Shown here: positions 1 to 5,622 of the stretch, piece by piece
Layout: the number at the start of each line of letters is the position of its first letter
Numbering within the stretch: position 1 is the first letter of the stretch
Source: Methanobacteriota archaeon
Lineage (GTDB): Archaea > Thermoplasmatota > Poseidoniia > Poseidoniales > Thalassarchaeaceae
DNA length: 5,622 nt
Direction of reading: 5' to 3'
Assembly: GCA_002712645.1 (NCBI GenBank)
Contig: PAUH01000013.1
Span: forward strand, 2,541-8,162
Translations under genes and position numbers: made by a program
The notes under the pieces: generated by a model
The model's input: the letters and a program-made list of their open reading frames with translations, nothing else
Databases searched by the model: none
Told to the model about the DNA's origin: nothing

Positions 1-3
1 GTT

Positions 4-1131
4 TCAATCATCTTCCTCTTCGAGCATCGGATCATCAACGCTCGTCCATCCGTCGGGAGAAGGTTCATCCAATGACTCGAGATCTATGTCTTCTGTATCT
101 TCTTCTCGCCAGATTGGGTCTTCGAGCACTCCACTGAGCATTAGGACATCGTCTTCATCTAGTCTACTTTTTATCGTCGATAGCCCTCTCTTCAGCGGCA
201 GAAGATGTCCTATGGGAGTTCCGGATGTAACGAATGGGTGAGTTGCCATTCCAATCAACAGACCCCTTCCTGGGGAACGGATCTCTACAGATTCTCTAGC
301 ATGTTCTGGATCGGTTACAGTAGCAACGACTTCATCTGCTTCTATTAGAGATCCTACAGGAGCCAGTACATCCAGGAGTCCTCCATGATCCGATCGTATC
401 CATATTGAGCCGGATGCTAAGAGTCTAAATCTTGGGCTGCTCGGATATCCGGGGATCATATGCAGATGTCGTAGTATGTTCAATATACCATATGTTGCAA
501 CCTGTACAGCATCTGAATCTAGTGAATCTGCACCGCCTCCTTCGAATGTTATACATCCAAGATCATGCTCATTGGAGACTCTTCTCAAAGAACCTCTTGG
601 CCCGAGGCCATCAAGAAGCACTTCAGTTCCGAATGCCCTTGCAAGCATGCTACTGGGGGGATGTGCAAGATTCGCCCGTATATGAGGCATATTTGTCCTG
701 CCACTTGCTGCTGAATGTAGATCGATTATGAAGTCACTAGTCTTGGCGATATGTTCCCACAATCTCAAGGCTATTCTCTGCGTGGTATTCCCTCCATCTC
801 TACCTGGGAAGAATCGATTCAAATCTCTTCCATCTGGAATATATCGTGTTCTCCTCCTGTAACCGGGGAGATTGACGATCGGCACTATCCTCAGTGTTCC
901 TGCCATTACTCCTGCATCAATCGCCTTACCTTCCCCGAGTATCTGGCTCGATTGAAGGAAGGTGAGTGCCTGTGGGCCTACCAATTCATTCCCATGCACA
1001 GCTCCGAGAAGGGTTACTGTCGGGCCCGGCCTAGCCCCATGAACAACGGTTATTGGTATCGACCAAGATTCGCCAATCTCAGTATCTATCAAGTCGAATG
1101 GTACGGTACGGACTACGCCCGGTTTGGTCAT
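4..1131 (-). CDS. Succinylglutamate desuccinylase/aspartoacylase-family zinc deacylase (M14-like)
   Basis: This is a cytosolic zinc-dependent amidohydrolase of the AstE/AspA branch of the M14 carboxypeptidase fold, which removes an acyl group from an N-acylated amino acid or similar compound. Numbered from the ATG at 1131 (375 aa), the zinc ligands are visible as HGNE (H46, E49) and the LHS histidine (H139). The substrate-binding DLNRFFPG loop lies at 103-110, and the likely catalytic glutamate is E197 in TFEGGG. Residues about 240-313 form the small C-terminal beta domain of the family, with its GGLL and PxVxxGxPIGHL signatures. Residues 324-375 are an acidic tail with 23 Asp/Glu in 52 residues. 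The ATG at 1131 was chosen because it gives a family-typical length and sits just before the first conserved strand. The frame stays open upstream, with a TTG at 1452 and GTG/TTG codons at 1368, 1332, 1260 and 1254. The substrate cannot be told: desuccinylase, aspartoacylase and DoeB-type deacetylases look alike at this level. Confidence 0.85.
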   Translation of the reverse strand: MTKPGVVRTVPFDLIDTEIGESWSIPITVVHGARPGPTVTLLGAVHGNELVGPQALTFLQSSQILGEGKAIDAGVMAGTLRIVPIVNLPGYRRRTRYIPDGRDLNRFFPGRDGGNTTQRIALRLWEHIAKTSDFIIDLHSAASGRTNMPHIRANLAHPPSSMLARAFGTEVLLDGLGPRGSLRRVSNEHDLGCITFEGGGADSLDSDAVQVATYGILNILRHLHMIPGYPSSPRFRLLASGSIWIRSDHGGLLDVLAPVGSLIEADEVVATVTDPEHARESVEIRSPGRGLLIGMATHPFVTSGTPIGHLLPLKRGLSTIKSRLDEDDVLMLSGVLEDPIWREEDTEDIDLESLDEPSPDGWTSVDDPMLEEEDD

Positions 1132-1422
1132 TCTACGTTCGATCTTGTGATTTTTCTGGCCAGATTTTCGAGACCATGCCTCTGGGCTGGAAGATTTTTC
1201 TTCAGTTGCGTCTTCGATTTCTCTTCGTCTCCTCTTCGGTATCTGGTTTACCACCTTCAAGGGGGATCTTCGCCTCTTCGAAGCGCGTTTGACTCCTTTT
1301 TTGGAATCCTTAGTTCCAGAATCGTCACTCAACGCCCATGGGAGGTGGGGGTCCGAGATAAGTGGCACTGAGGGAGGATTAGTTCCGCAATGATTGAATT
1401 CGTATTCTTTTAGACATCGAAT
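1132..1422. other. Divergent interval or N-terminal extension of the deacylase
   Basis: This interval lies between the chosen deacylase start and the divergent thioesterase start. The minus-strand deacylase frame has no stop across all of it, and in that frame it would encode a Lys/Arg-rich, low-complexity segment (22 K/R in the 60 residues between 1311 and 1132). It may therefore be coding as part of a longer deacylase. On the plus strand, the AT-rich patch at 1391-1411, just before the thioesterase ATG, is the only stretch that could hold an archaeal TATA box; I see no clean consensus. No RNA gene, repeat or terminator is visible. Confidence 0.5.
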
Positions 1423-1905
1423 ATGAGTGATGTAGGCGACATGTCTGTTCAAGAAAGGTATGCTAGTAACAGCATCTGCTTTGGTTGTGGTCCTTCCAAT
1501 TTAAACGGCCTAAGAATTCGGTCTTTTCGTTCAGAAGATGGCCTCGTAATGGAATTCGACACTTCGCCCGAGCATCAAGCATTTCCGGGCATGGTAAATG
1601 GTGGCATAATAGGGACTCTGCTTGATTGTCACGGGAATTGGGCTGCTGCTATCGCAATCATGGACAGAGATGGTTTAGATGAGCCTCCATGCACAGTAAC
1701 TGCTAGTTACACTGTCAATCTAAGAAGGCCGACTCCTTCAAACTCAAAATTGGTTATCAGGGCGAAAGCAGTGGATGAATCGAAATGGGATGATCGGATG
1801 AAAATTGAGATGACTCTCGAGGCAGATGGGATTCTATGTGCGGAAGGCAAGGGACTTTTTGTTGCAGTTAAAGAGGGCCATCCGGCATTTCACAGATGGT
1901 CTTGA
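1423..1905 (+). CDS. PaaI-family hotdog-fold acyl-CoA thioesterase
   Basis: This 160-residue protein has the size and pattern of a single-domain hotdog thioesterase, which hydrolyses acyl-CoA thioesters in the cytosol, usually as a homotetramer. The N-terminal CFGCGPSNLNGL block (residues 19-30) is the Cys-x2-Cys-Gly...Asn-x2-Gly-Leu signature seen in many PaaI-like proteins. The core hotdog helix carries FPGMVNGGIIGTLLDCHGNW (54-73), with D68 in the position of the catalytic acid. Position 59 is Asn where the common motif has His (HGG). The second half (about 90-150) contains the expected beta strands, such as TVTASYTVNLRRPTP. A second in-frame ATG at 1441 (residue 7) is an equally possible start, since neither has a Shine-Dalgarno sequence and the conserved part begins after both. 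It is the first gene of the plus-strand cluster, 53 bases before the helicase. Its acyl substrate is unknown. Confidence 0.82.
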   Translation: MSDVGDMSVQERYASNSICFGCGPSNLNGLRIRSFRSEDGLVMEFDTSPEHQAFPGMVNGGIIGTLLDCHGNWAAAIAIMDRDGLDEPPCTVTASYTVNLRRPTPSNSKLVIRAKAVDESKWDDRMKIEMTLEADGILCAEGKGLFVAVKEGHPAFHRWS

Positions 1906-1958
1906 TTGAAAATAGATGTCTCATACATTCGGCATCCTTTAGCGCCCTGACTTGAAGC

Positions 1959-4517
1959 ATGGTCACAATGGAAGTTGGTTCGCAGGCCAGAGTTCGCTCT
2001 CTCGGCATCGATAGCAGACTGGCTGATTCGATTGAGAATGTACTCGGAATAGATTCTCTTTACCCCCCTCAAGAGGAAGCCCTCAGACATGGCCTGACAG
2101 GCAGGAATCTGATGCTATCAATTCCTACGGCAAGCGGGAAATCTCTAGTTGCACACATATGCATGCTTCAGAAGGTAATTTCGAGCGAGGGGGGAAGGGG
2201 CATCTATGTGGTTCCGCTGAAGGCATTGGCTAGCGAAAAACACGAAGAGATACATGCGCTATGCGAAGGAGTTGGACTCAAAGCAAGTCTTGCTCTTGGG
2301 GATAGAGGAGAGGAGATGGGTTCTCTACATGACTGGGATGTTCTTGTCTGTACTAGTGAGCGTCTTGATTCTCTAATCCGAACCCGTCCAAATTTTCTAG
2401 ATAATGTGGAAGCGGTCGTGATTGACGAGTTCCACCTTCTTGATGACCCTGGTAGAGGCCCTACACTCGAGATCATAATTGCCAGGATAAGGCATGAGAG
2501 GCCTGGATGTCAAATCATAGCCCTGTCTGCTACTGTTGGAAATTCAGATTCAGTGGCGAATTGGCTCAAAGCTGATCTGGTAAAATCTGAATGGCGTCCC
2601 GTAGAGCTTCAATCGGGTACTGTGAATGGGCTAGATTTGAAGATTCACAGAATAGATGGGATGGTTGAGAGAGATCTGCCCTCACCTAGAGAAATATCTG
2701 GCAACCCCAATCAGAATCTTAGGGCATTGGTACTCGATGCGATGGAGACAGGGGGGCAAACTCTCATATTCGTAAATTCAAGGGCTTCAGCACAAAAAGA
2801 AGCTCGAGAATTATCTAAGCATATCAGGCGTATTTCCGAAAGAGAAGGAAATGAAGGTATACGATCTCGAATAGAAAATTGGGAGAGTATTTCGAAGTCG
2901 GTCACTGGTGCTAGCGAGGGGACTACTATGAGCAAGGCATTAGCTGAATCTGTTTCAAGAGGAATTGGATTTCATCACGCGGGACTTTCCTCTCGACAGA
3001 GGAGAATCATAGAAGATTCATTCAGAATGGGTAATTTGACGGCACTTGTGGCCACTCCGACCTTAGCACAAGGAGTGAATCTACCTTCAAGAAGGGTCGT
3101 GATAAGGGATCATAGGAGATGGAATTCCGCTGCAGGGGGATCTATGCCGATCAGAGCAATCGAGGTTCGTCAGATGCTAGGGAGAGCTGGTAGACCCGGT
3201 TATGACCCTCATGGCGAAGGCATGATATTAGCCAAGAATTCAGATGAGGAGCAGTTTATCGTGGATCGATATTTACTTGGAGGAATTGAGCCGATAGTCT
3301 CCAAACTTGCAAATCCTAATTCATCCATCGCTGAGGAAGACCCGGCTCTATTGACCCATCTGTTGGCATTGATAGCGACAGGGGGTTTGAATGACAGATT
3401 CGCACTTGGCTCATTCCTAGCTCAAACATTTCTTGCAGATTCCCTGGATAAAGAGGAGATGGAATCGAGGATCGACCGGTCAATCGTATGGTTGGCAGAC
3501 AATGGCATGATAGAAAGAACTGGGGAAGATCGTAAAGTCGCTGAGAGAATATCTGAGATTGAATATTCAGAGGAGTCGGAAGAAGACTGGGGGGATGATC
3601 TTCCGGATTGGGCAAAGGTTGCAGGAGGGTTGGTAAGAGTTGAGAATATTCAACGGGAAGCATTGGAAAGACGCGTAATAAGTCCGAGAAAAGGACCTGC
3701 TGTCTTCGGATTCAGTCGTGCGAGTGATGTTGAAAGGACAGTGCCGGAGTCACCTGAATCCCTGTCGATGACGTATCGGGCAACAGGACTTGGAAGAACC
3801 GTGGCAAGACTGTATCTCAATCCGATTTCAGGCCGGATAATATCTGATGGCCTGTCTAGAGCTGGCGCCATTCTCTCAGGTGTCGATGATGTAGGGCAGA
3901 TTACTCCGTTCTCACTCATCCATCTAGCGATTTCAACGCCCGATTTTCAGAAGCTATGGGTAAAGCGGAGTGAGCTTGAGGATATGGAAATTCGATCAGG
4001 TGTCCATGATCGAGAAAGGCTCATTGCGCTTGATGTTACTGAGGAGCTTGAACGAGTTAAATCTACTTCAATGCTATTAGATTGGATTGAGGAACGATCG
4101 ATGGGTGAACTAGAGTCCTCGTGGGGAGTTCAACCAGGAGATATTAGATCTCGAGTAGATGGTGTGGAGTGGTTAATGCGGTCGTCAATCAGGATACTTG
4201 CAGAGTCTTCTGAGAGTATTGTGGATAGTGGTTCAATTGCTGATTCGTTGACTGAACTTCTTGGGGAGGTACAAATCAGAATCAGACATGGGTGTAGATC
4301 TGACATAATTCAGCTGGTTTCAATTCGTGGAGTTGGTAGGTCAAGGGCTAGGGACATGATTGAGAAGTTGTCTCTGGAGTCAGTTAGCGATGTTGCATCG
4401 ATGACTGATTCGGATATCAACAAGCTATCTACGCTCCAGGGTTGGAGTGTCAAATTGGCCACCAATATCAGGAAAGAGGCGTCTTCAAAAATTAAAGGAA
4501 TGAGTGGCAAGGCTTGA
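1959..4517 (+). CDS. hel308: Hel308 (Hjm) superfamily 2 DNA helicase with winged-helix insertion
   Basis: This is an ATP-dependent 3'-5' DNA helicase of the Ski2-like Hel308/Hjm group, which acts on stalled replication forks and branched DNA. The motifs appear in order: Q-like YPPQEEAL (35-42), Walker A TASGKS (57-62), PLKAL (86-90), TSERLDSLIR (132-141), DEFH box (156-159), SAT (190-192), IFVNSR (270-275), the motif V region ATPTLAQGVNLPSR (365-378) and motif VI QMLGRAGRPG (405-414). Then come the winged helix (about 441-625), the ratchet domain (about 626-770) and a C-terminal helix-hairpin-helix with GVGRSRAR (791-798), which includes the RAR motif typical of Hel308. At 852 residues it is longer than the usual 700 or so. 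Most of the excess is an acidic insertion at about 521-603, inside the winged helix before the ATGLGRTVARLYLNP block. A second ATG at 1968 (residue 4) is possible. cgi121 follows after 25 bases, which suggests co-transcription. Confidence 0.93.
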   Translation: MVTMEVGSQARVRSLGIDSRLADSIENVLGIDSLYPPQEEALRHGLTGRNLMLSIPTASGKSLVAHICMLQKVISSEGGRGIYVVPLKALASEKHEEIHALCEGVGLKASLALGDRGEEMGSLHDWDVLVCTSERLDSLIRTRPNFLDNVEAVVIDEFHLLDDPGRGPTLEIIIARIRHERPGCQIIALSATVGNSDSVANWLKADLVKSEWRPVELQSGTVNGLDLKIHRIDGMVERDLPSPREISGNPNQNLRALVLDAMETGGQTLIFVNSRASAQKEARELSKHIRRISEREGNEGIRSRIENWESISKSVTGASEGTTMSKALAESVSRGIGFHHAGLSSRQRRIIEDSFRMGNLTALVATPTLAQGVNLPSRRVVIRDHRRWNSAAGGSMPIRAIEVRQMLGRAGRPGYDPHGEGMILAKNSDEEQFIVDRYLLGGIEPIVSKLANPNSSIAEEDPALLTHLLALIATGGLNDRFALGSFLAQTFLADSLDKEEMESRIDRSIVWLADNGMIERTGEDRKVAERISEIEYSEESEEDWGDDLPDWAKVAGGLVRVENIQREALERRVISPRKGPAVFGFSRASDVERTVPESPESLSMTYRATGLGRTVARLYLNPISGRIISDGLSRAGAILSGVDDVGQITPFSLIHLAISTPDFQKLWVKRSELEDMEIRSGVHDRERLIALDVTEELERVKSTSMLLDWIEERSMGELESSWGVQPGDIRSRVDGVEWLMRSSIRILAESSESIVDSGSIADSLTELLGEVQIRIRHGCRSDIIQLVSIRGVGRSRARDMIEKLSLESVSDVASMTDSDINKLSTLQGWSVKLATNIRKEASSKIKGMSGKA

Positions 4518-4520
4518 TTT

Positions 4521-4537
4521 TGAGTGACGTTCTGGGA
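4521..4537 (+). promoter_or_regulatory. Upstream element copy 1, before cgi121
   Basis: The 17 bases tgagt-gac-gttctggga end 5 bases before the cgi121 ATG at 4543. The same pattern, tgagt-ct-gttctggga, stands ahead of the zinc-protein gene at 5119-5134. It is not a Shine-Dalgarno match. It could be a translation-initiation or regulatory element, or chance. The function is inferred only from the repeat and its position. Confidence 0.3.
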
Positions 4538-4542
4538 CCGTC

Positions 4543-5100
4543 ATGACTACCATGGTTCCATGGTTCCCAATATGGGGAATCCGCTTCCATGAACCTATTA
4601 TCATCCATGACCTTCTTGGATCCCTGCATGAATGGAGGGCCAGTGAAAGGTGGGGTTTGATAGGCGATGGAGTCGTTGCCAGTGAGAATCATGCCTGGTC
4701 AGCATGGACGGCACTTAGGAGGCTGGAATCCCGTGGAGAAAGTGTGGCCAGAAGCCCTGAAACAGAATTTATGAGAATTGTTGGCGGGACAAGACAAATC
4801 ACTGAAGGAATCAAGCGTTCGGGTTTAGGCGAGGGAGATTCACGTGCTTGGCTGTTCTATCTTCCTGAAGAGTCGAATGGTTCGCCACTGCATGAAATGA
4901 ATATCTCGCGGGAATACTACAACGATCTCAGCGACGATGCTGAGTTATTGATTGGGCATCTAGGAGGGGTATTGATTCCTGAACGTCCGATTCCAACAAT
5001 TAGTGGCCTAAGAAAGATCAAGGGTTCTGTTGGTGAGAGTGAGTTTGTATCTCTTGAGGAGGCATTCATAGTACATCTTTCTAATTCAGTCATTAACTGA
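4543..5100 (+). CDS. cgi121: KEOPS complex subunit Cgi121
   Basis: This 185-residue protein resembles archaeal Cgi121, the KEOPS subunit that binds Bud32 and recruits tRNA through its 3' CCA end, helping Kae1 place the threonylcarbamoyl group of t6A at position 37. The recognisable core runs from ENHAWSAWTALRRLESRG (48-65) to ETEFMRIVGGTRQITEGI (73-90), followed by KRSGLG. It matches the family pattern of a His-containing helix (HLLHA...AL) and then E-hL...G-RQI-AI. The C-terminal third has the expected strand-helix pattern, but with an acidic stretch around 122-134. The length is close to the usual 150-180. The start at 4543 is uncertain by three codons, because a second ATG at 4552 lies inside an 8-base tandem repeat. 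The gene follows hel308 by 25 bases. Cgi121 beside Hel308 is an arrangement I recall from other euryarchaea. No Kae1, Bud32 or Pcc1 gene is in the window. Confidence 0.85.
   Translation: MTTMVPWFPIWGIRFHEPIIIHDLLGSLHEWRASERWGLIGDGVVASENHAWSAWTALRRLESRGESVARSPETEFMRIVGGTRQITEGIKRSGLGEGDSRAWLFYLPEESNGSPLHEMNISREYYNDLSDDAELLIGHLGGVLIPERPIPTISGLRKIKGSVGESEFVSLEEAFIVHLSNSVIN
4551..4566 (+). repeat. Tandem 8-base repeat at the cgi121 start
   Basis: Two exact copies of catggttc stand head to tail over the start of cgi121, encoding Met-Val-Pro-Trp-Phe from the ATG at 4552. Because the unit is not a multiple of three, losing or gaining one copy would shift the frame downstream of the ATG at 4543. The repeat is short and may be chance. 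Confidence 0.6.
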
Positions 5101-5118
5101 ATCAGTCAATCTGATAGG

Positions 5119-5134
5119 TGAGTCTGTTCTGGGA
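5119..5134 (+). promoter_or_regulatory. Upstream element copy 2, before the zinc-protein gene
   Basis: The 16 bases tgagt-ct-gttctggga end 6 bases before the ATG at 5141. They match the element before cgi121 apart from one fewer base and a change in the short middle spacer, and the distance to the start codon is almost the same. The role is unknown. Confidence 0.3.
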
Positions 5135-5140
5135 TGTACG

Positions 5141-5386
5141 ATGTCCAGATTCCTTGGCTATGGGAAATGCTCTGTATGCAGTGTCGGTTGCACTCCTAGC
5201 AACTATGTTGATCACGCTGGAGTGCGCTATTGCTCCGCTTGCTGGATTGAAAAGGAGAATCCCGAACATCCAGACTTGGAAAAAATAAGAGAAACGGTTC
5301 AAGAAGCGGCCAAGAAATGGAAGCGTCAAAAGTATTCTAGAGAGGATGGGCCACTTCCGATCGGACCCTACTCCCATCGCAATTGA
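5141..5386 (+). CDS. Small CxxC/CxxC zinc-binding protein, function unknown
   Basis: I do not recognise this 81-residue protein. Two CxxC pairs, C10/C13 and C31/C34, are separated by 17 residues, the arrangement of a small zinc ribbon or treble clef. An extra C17 and H25 lie between them. The second knuckle reads RYCSACW. Residues about 35-70 are rich in Lys, Glu and Arg (DLEKIRETVQEAAKKWKRQK) and probably form one long amphipathic helix, followed by a short Pro/Gly-rich tail. There is no signal peptide or membrane segment, so it should be cytosolic. It sits 40 bases after cgi121 and 3 bases before the peptidase gene, on the same strand, and is likely co-transcribed. A nucleic-acid or protein-binding role is possible from the knuckle-plus-basic-helix layout, but that is inference. 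It is not the KEOPS subunit Pcc1, which is of similar length but lacks such cysteine pairs. Confidence 0.75.
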   Translation: MSRFLGYGKCSVCSVGCTPSNYVDHAGVRYCSACWIEKENPEHPDLEKIRETVQEAAKKWKRQKYSREDGPLPIGPYSHRN

Positions 5387-5388
5387 GG
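5385..5388 (+). promoter_or_regulatory. Possible ribosome binding site (GAGG) for the M3 peptidase
   Basis: GAGG overlaps the stop codon of the zinc-protein gene. It is 7 bases before the ATG at 5396 but only 1 base before the ATG at 5390, so it favours 5396 as the true peptidase start and suggests translational coupling. It is the only convincing Shine-Dalgarno-like site ahead of a gene here. Confidence 0.4.
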
Positions 5389-5389
5389 A

Positions 5390-5622
5390 ATGAAGATGTT
5401 TCCTCTCGCAGATGATTTCAATGCCACCTCATGGAATGATTTGGAGCCTGTGACGACGAATCTTCTGGAGCGTCCGATTGAAGATGCAGATGATTTGGAA
5501 TCTCTTTTCAAAGATATATCCGACATGGCAGAGCATGTCTCGGAAGCCGGTGCAAAATTGTACATCGGGATGACTTGCGATACTGAAAACGAAGAGAAGC
5601 AATCTGCTTTCATGTCATTCGT
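5390..5622 (+). CDS. M3B-family oligoendopeptidase (PepF-like), N-terminal part
   Basis: The reading frame opens at 5390 and runs off the right edge, giving the first 77 residues of a protein that should be about 550-600 residues long. The segment resembles the N-terminal helical domain of M3B oligoendopeptidases, which are cytosolic zinc metallopeptidases that cut short peptides. The matching features are a WNDLEPVTTNLLERP block (15-29), an acidic helix with DDLESLFKDISDMAEHV (34-50), and KLYIGMTCDTENEEKQSAF (56-74), where the family has its Tyr-Ile...Thr-x-Asp/His-Thr stretch. The HExxH zinc motif would lie outside the window and cannot be checked. Two in-frame ATGs are available, 5390 and 5396, and the GAGG at 5385-5388 fits the second better. 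It follows the zinc-protein gene by 3 bases, so it is probably the distal gene of the same transcript. The family call rests on an N-terminal pattern alone. Confidence 0.72.
   Translation, partial: MKMFPLADDFNATSWNDLEPVTTNLLERPIEDADDLESLFKDISDMAEHVSEAGAKLYIGMTCDTENEEKQSAFMSF

Noticed and set aside
751..1371. A 206-codon open frame on the plus strand opposite the deacylase
   Set aside because: It lies antisense to the conserved zinc-site region of the deacylase, and its translation is rich in Cys, Trp and aromatic residues with no family pattern. It is a shadow frame.
3316..3663. A 115-codon minus-strand frame within hel308
   Set aside because: It is antisense to the helicase winged-helix region, and its Pro/Leu/Ser-rich translation is typical of a complementary-strand shadow.
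4525..4543. Short inverted repeat TGACG/CGTCA reaching the cgi121 start codon
   Set aside because: It has only five pairs with a 9-base loop, and the pairing is absent from the second copy of the upstream element. It is too weak to call a riboswitch or terminator.
5141..5386. Small gene as the KEOPS subunit Pcc1
   Set aside because: The length is similar and the context tempting, but Pcc1 has no paired CxxC knuckles and the sequence shows none of its strand-helix pattern.
5368..5613. An 81-codon minus-strand frame at the right edge
   Set aside because: It is antisense to the M3 peptidase start, whose translation has a recognisable family pattern, and it is Ser-rich without any motif.
1..5622. 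Hidden mobile element, CRISPR array, defence island or RNA gene
   Set aside because: I found no long inverted repeats, transposase or integrase motifs, regularly spaced repeats, or tRNA/rRNA-like stretches. Composition is even, and nearly all the DNA is accounted for by ordinary genes.

Overview
The window looks like chromosomal DNA from an archaeon, most probably an uncultured marine planktonic euryarchaeote of the Poseidoniales (Marine Group II) kind or a relative. The main reasons are a Hel308-type repair helicase directly followed by a Cgi121-type KEOPS subunit, both of which belong to archaeal/eukaryotic information processing. These lie beside genes of bacterial flavour: a PaaI-like hotdog thioesterase, an M3B oligoendopeptidase and an aspartoacylase-type deacylase. 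Base composition is balanced and even across the window, and genes are tightly packed. The lineage assignment is an inference; no rRNA or other phylogenetic marker is present.

Layout. On the minus strand, 4-1131 (possibly extended to as far as 1452) encodes a zinc-dependent M14 succinylglutamate desuccinylase/aspartoacylase-like deacylase with a very acidic C-terminal tail. A stretch of about 290 bases separates it from a divergent plus-strand cluster. That stretch is either a divergent promoter region or the coding sequence of an unusual Lys/Arg-rich N-terminal extension of the deacylase. The plus-strand cluster runs: hotdog thioesterase (1423-1905), Hel308 helicase (1959-4517), Cgi121 (4543-5100), a small CxxC/CxxC zinc-binding protein (5141-5386), and the start of an M3 oligoendopeptidase (5390 to beyond the right edge). 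Gaps are 53, 25, 40 and 3 bases with no visible terminator, so at least Hel308 onward is likely one transcript.

How the genes fit together. Hel308 unwinds stalled-fork structures. Cgi121 is the tRNA-binding subunit of KEOPS, which makes t6A in tRNAs reading ANN codons. Their adjacency joins genome maintenance to KEOPS. The small zinc protein beside them is unassigned. The peptidase, thioesterase and deacylase are metabolic/proteolytic genes that fit a protein- and lipid-degrading heterotroph.

Points worth a second look: an approximately 80-residue acidic insertion in the winged-helix domain of Hel308; the charge-opposed N-terminal extension and C-terminal tail of the deacylase; a near-identical 16-17 base element just ahead of both cgi121 and the zinc-protein gene; and the uncharacterised zinc protein itself. 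I see no mobile element, CRISPR array, RNA gene or clear novel defence system.
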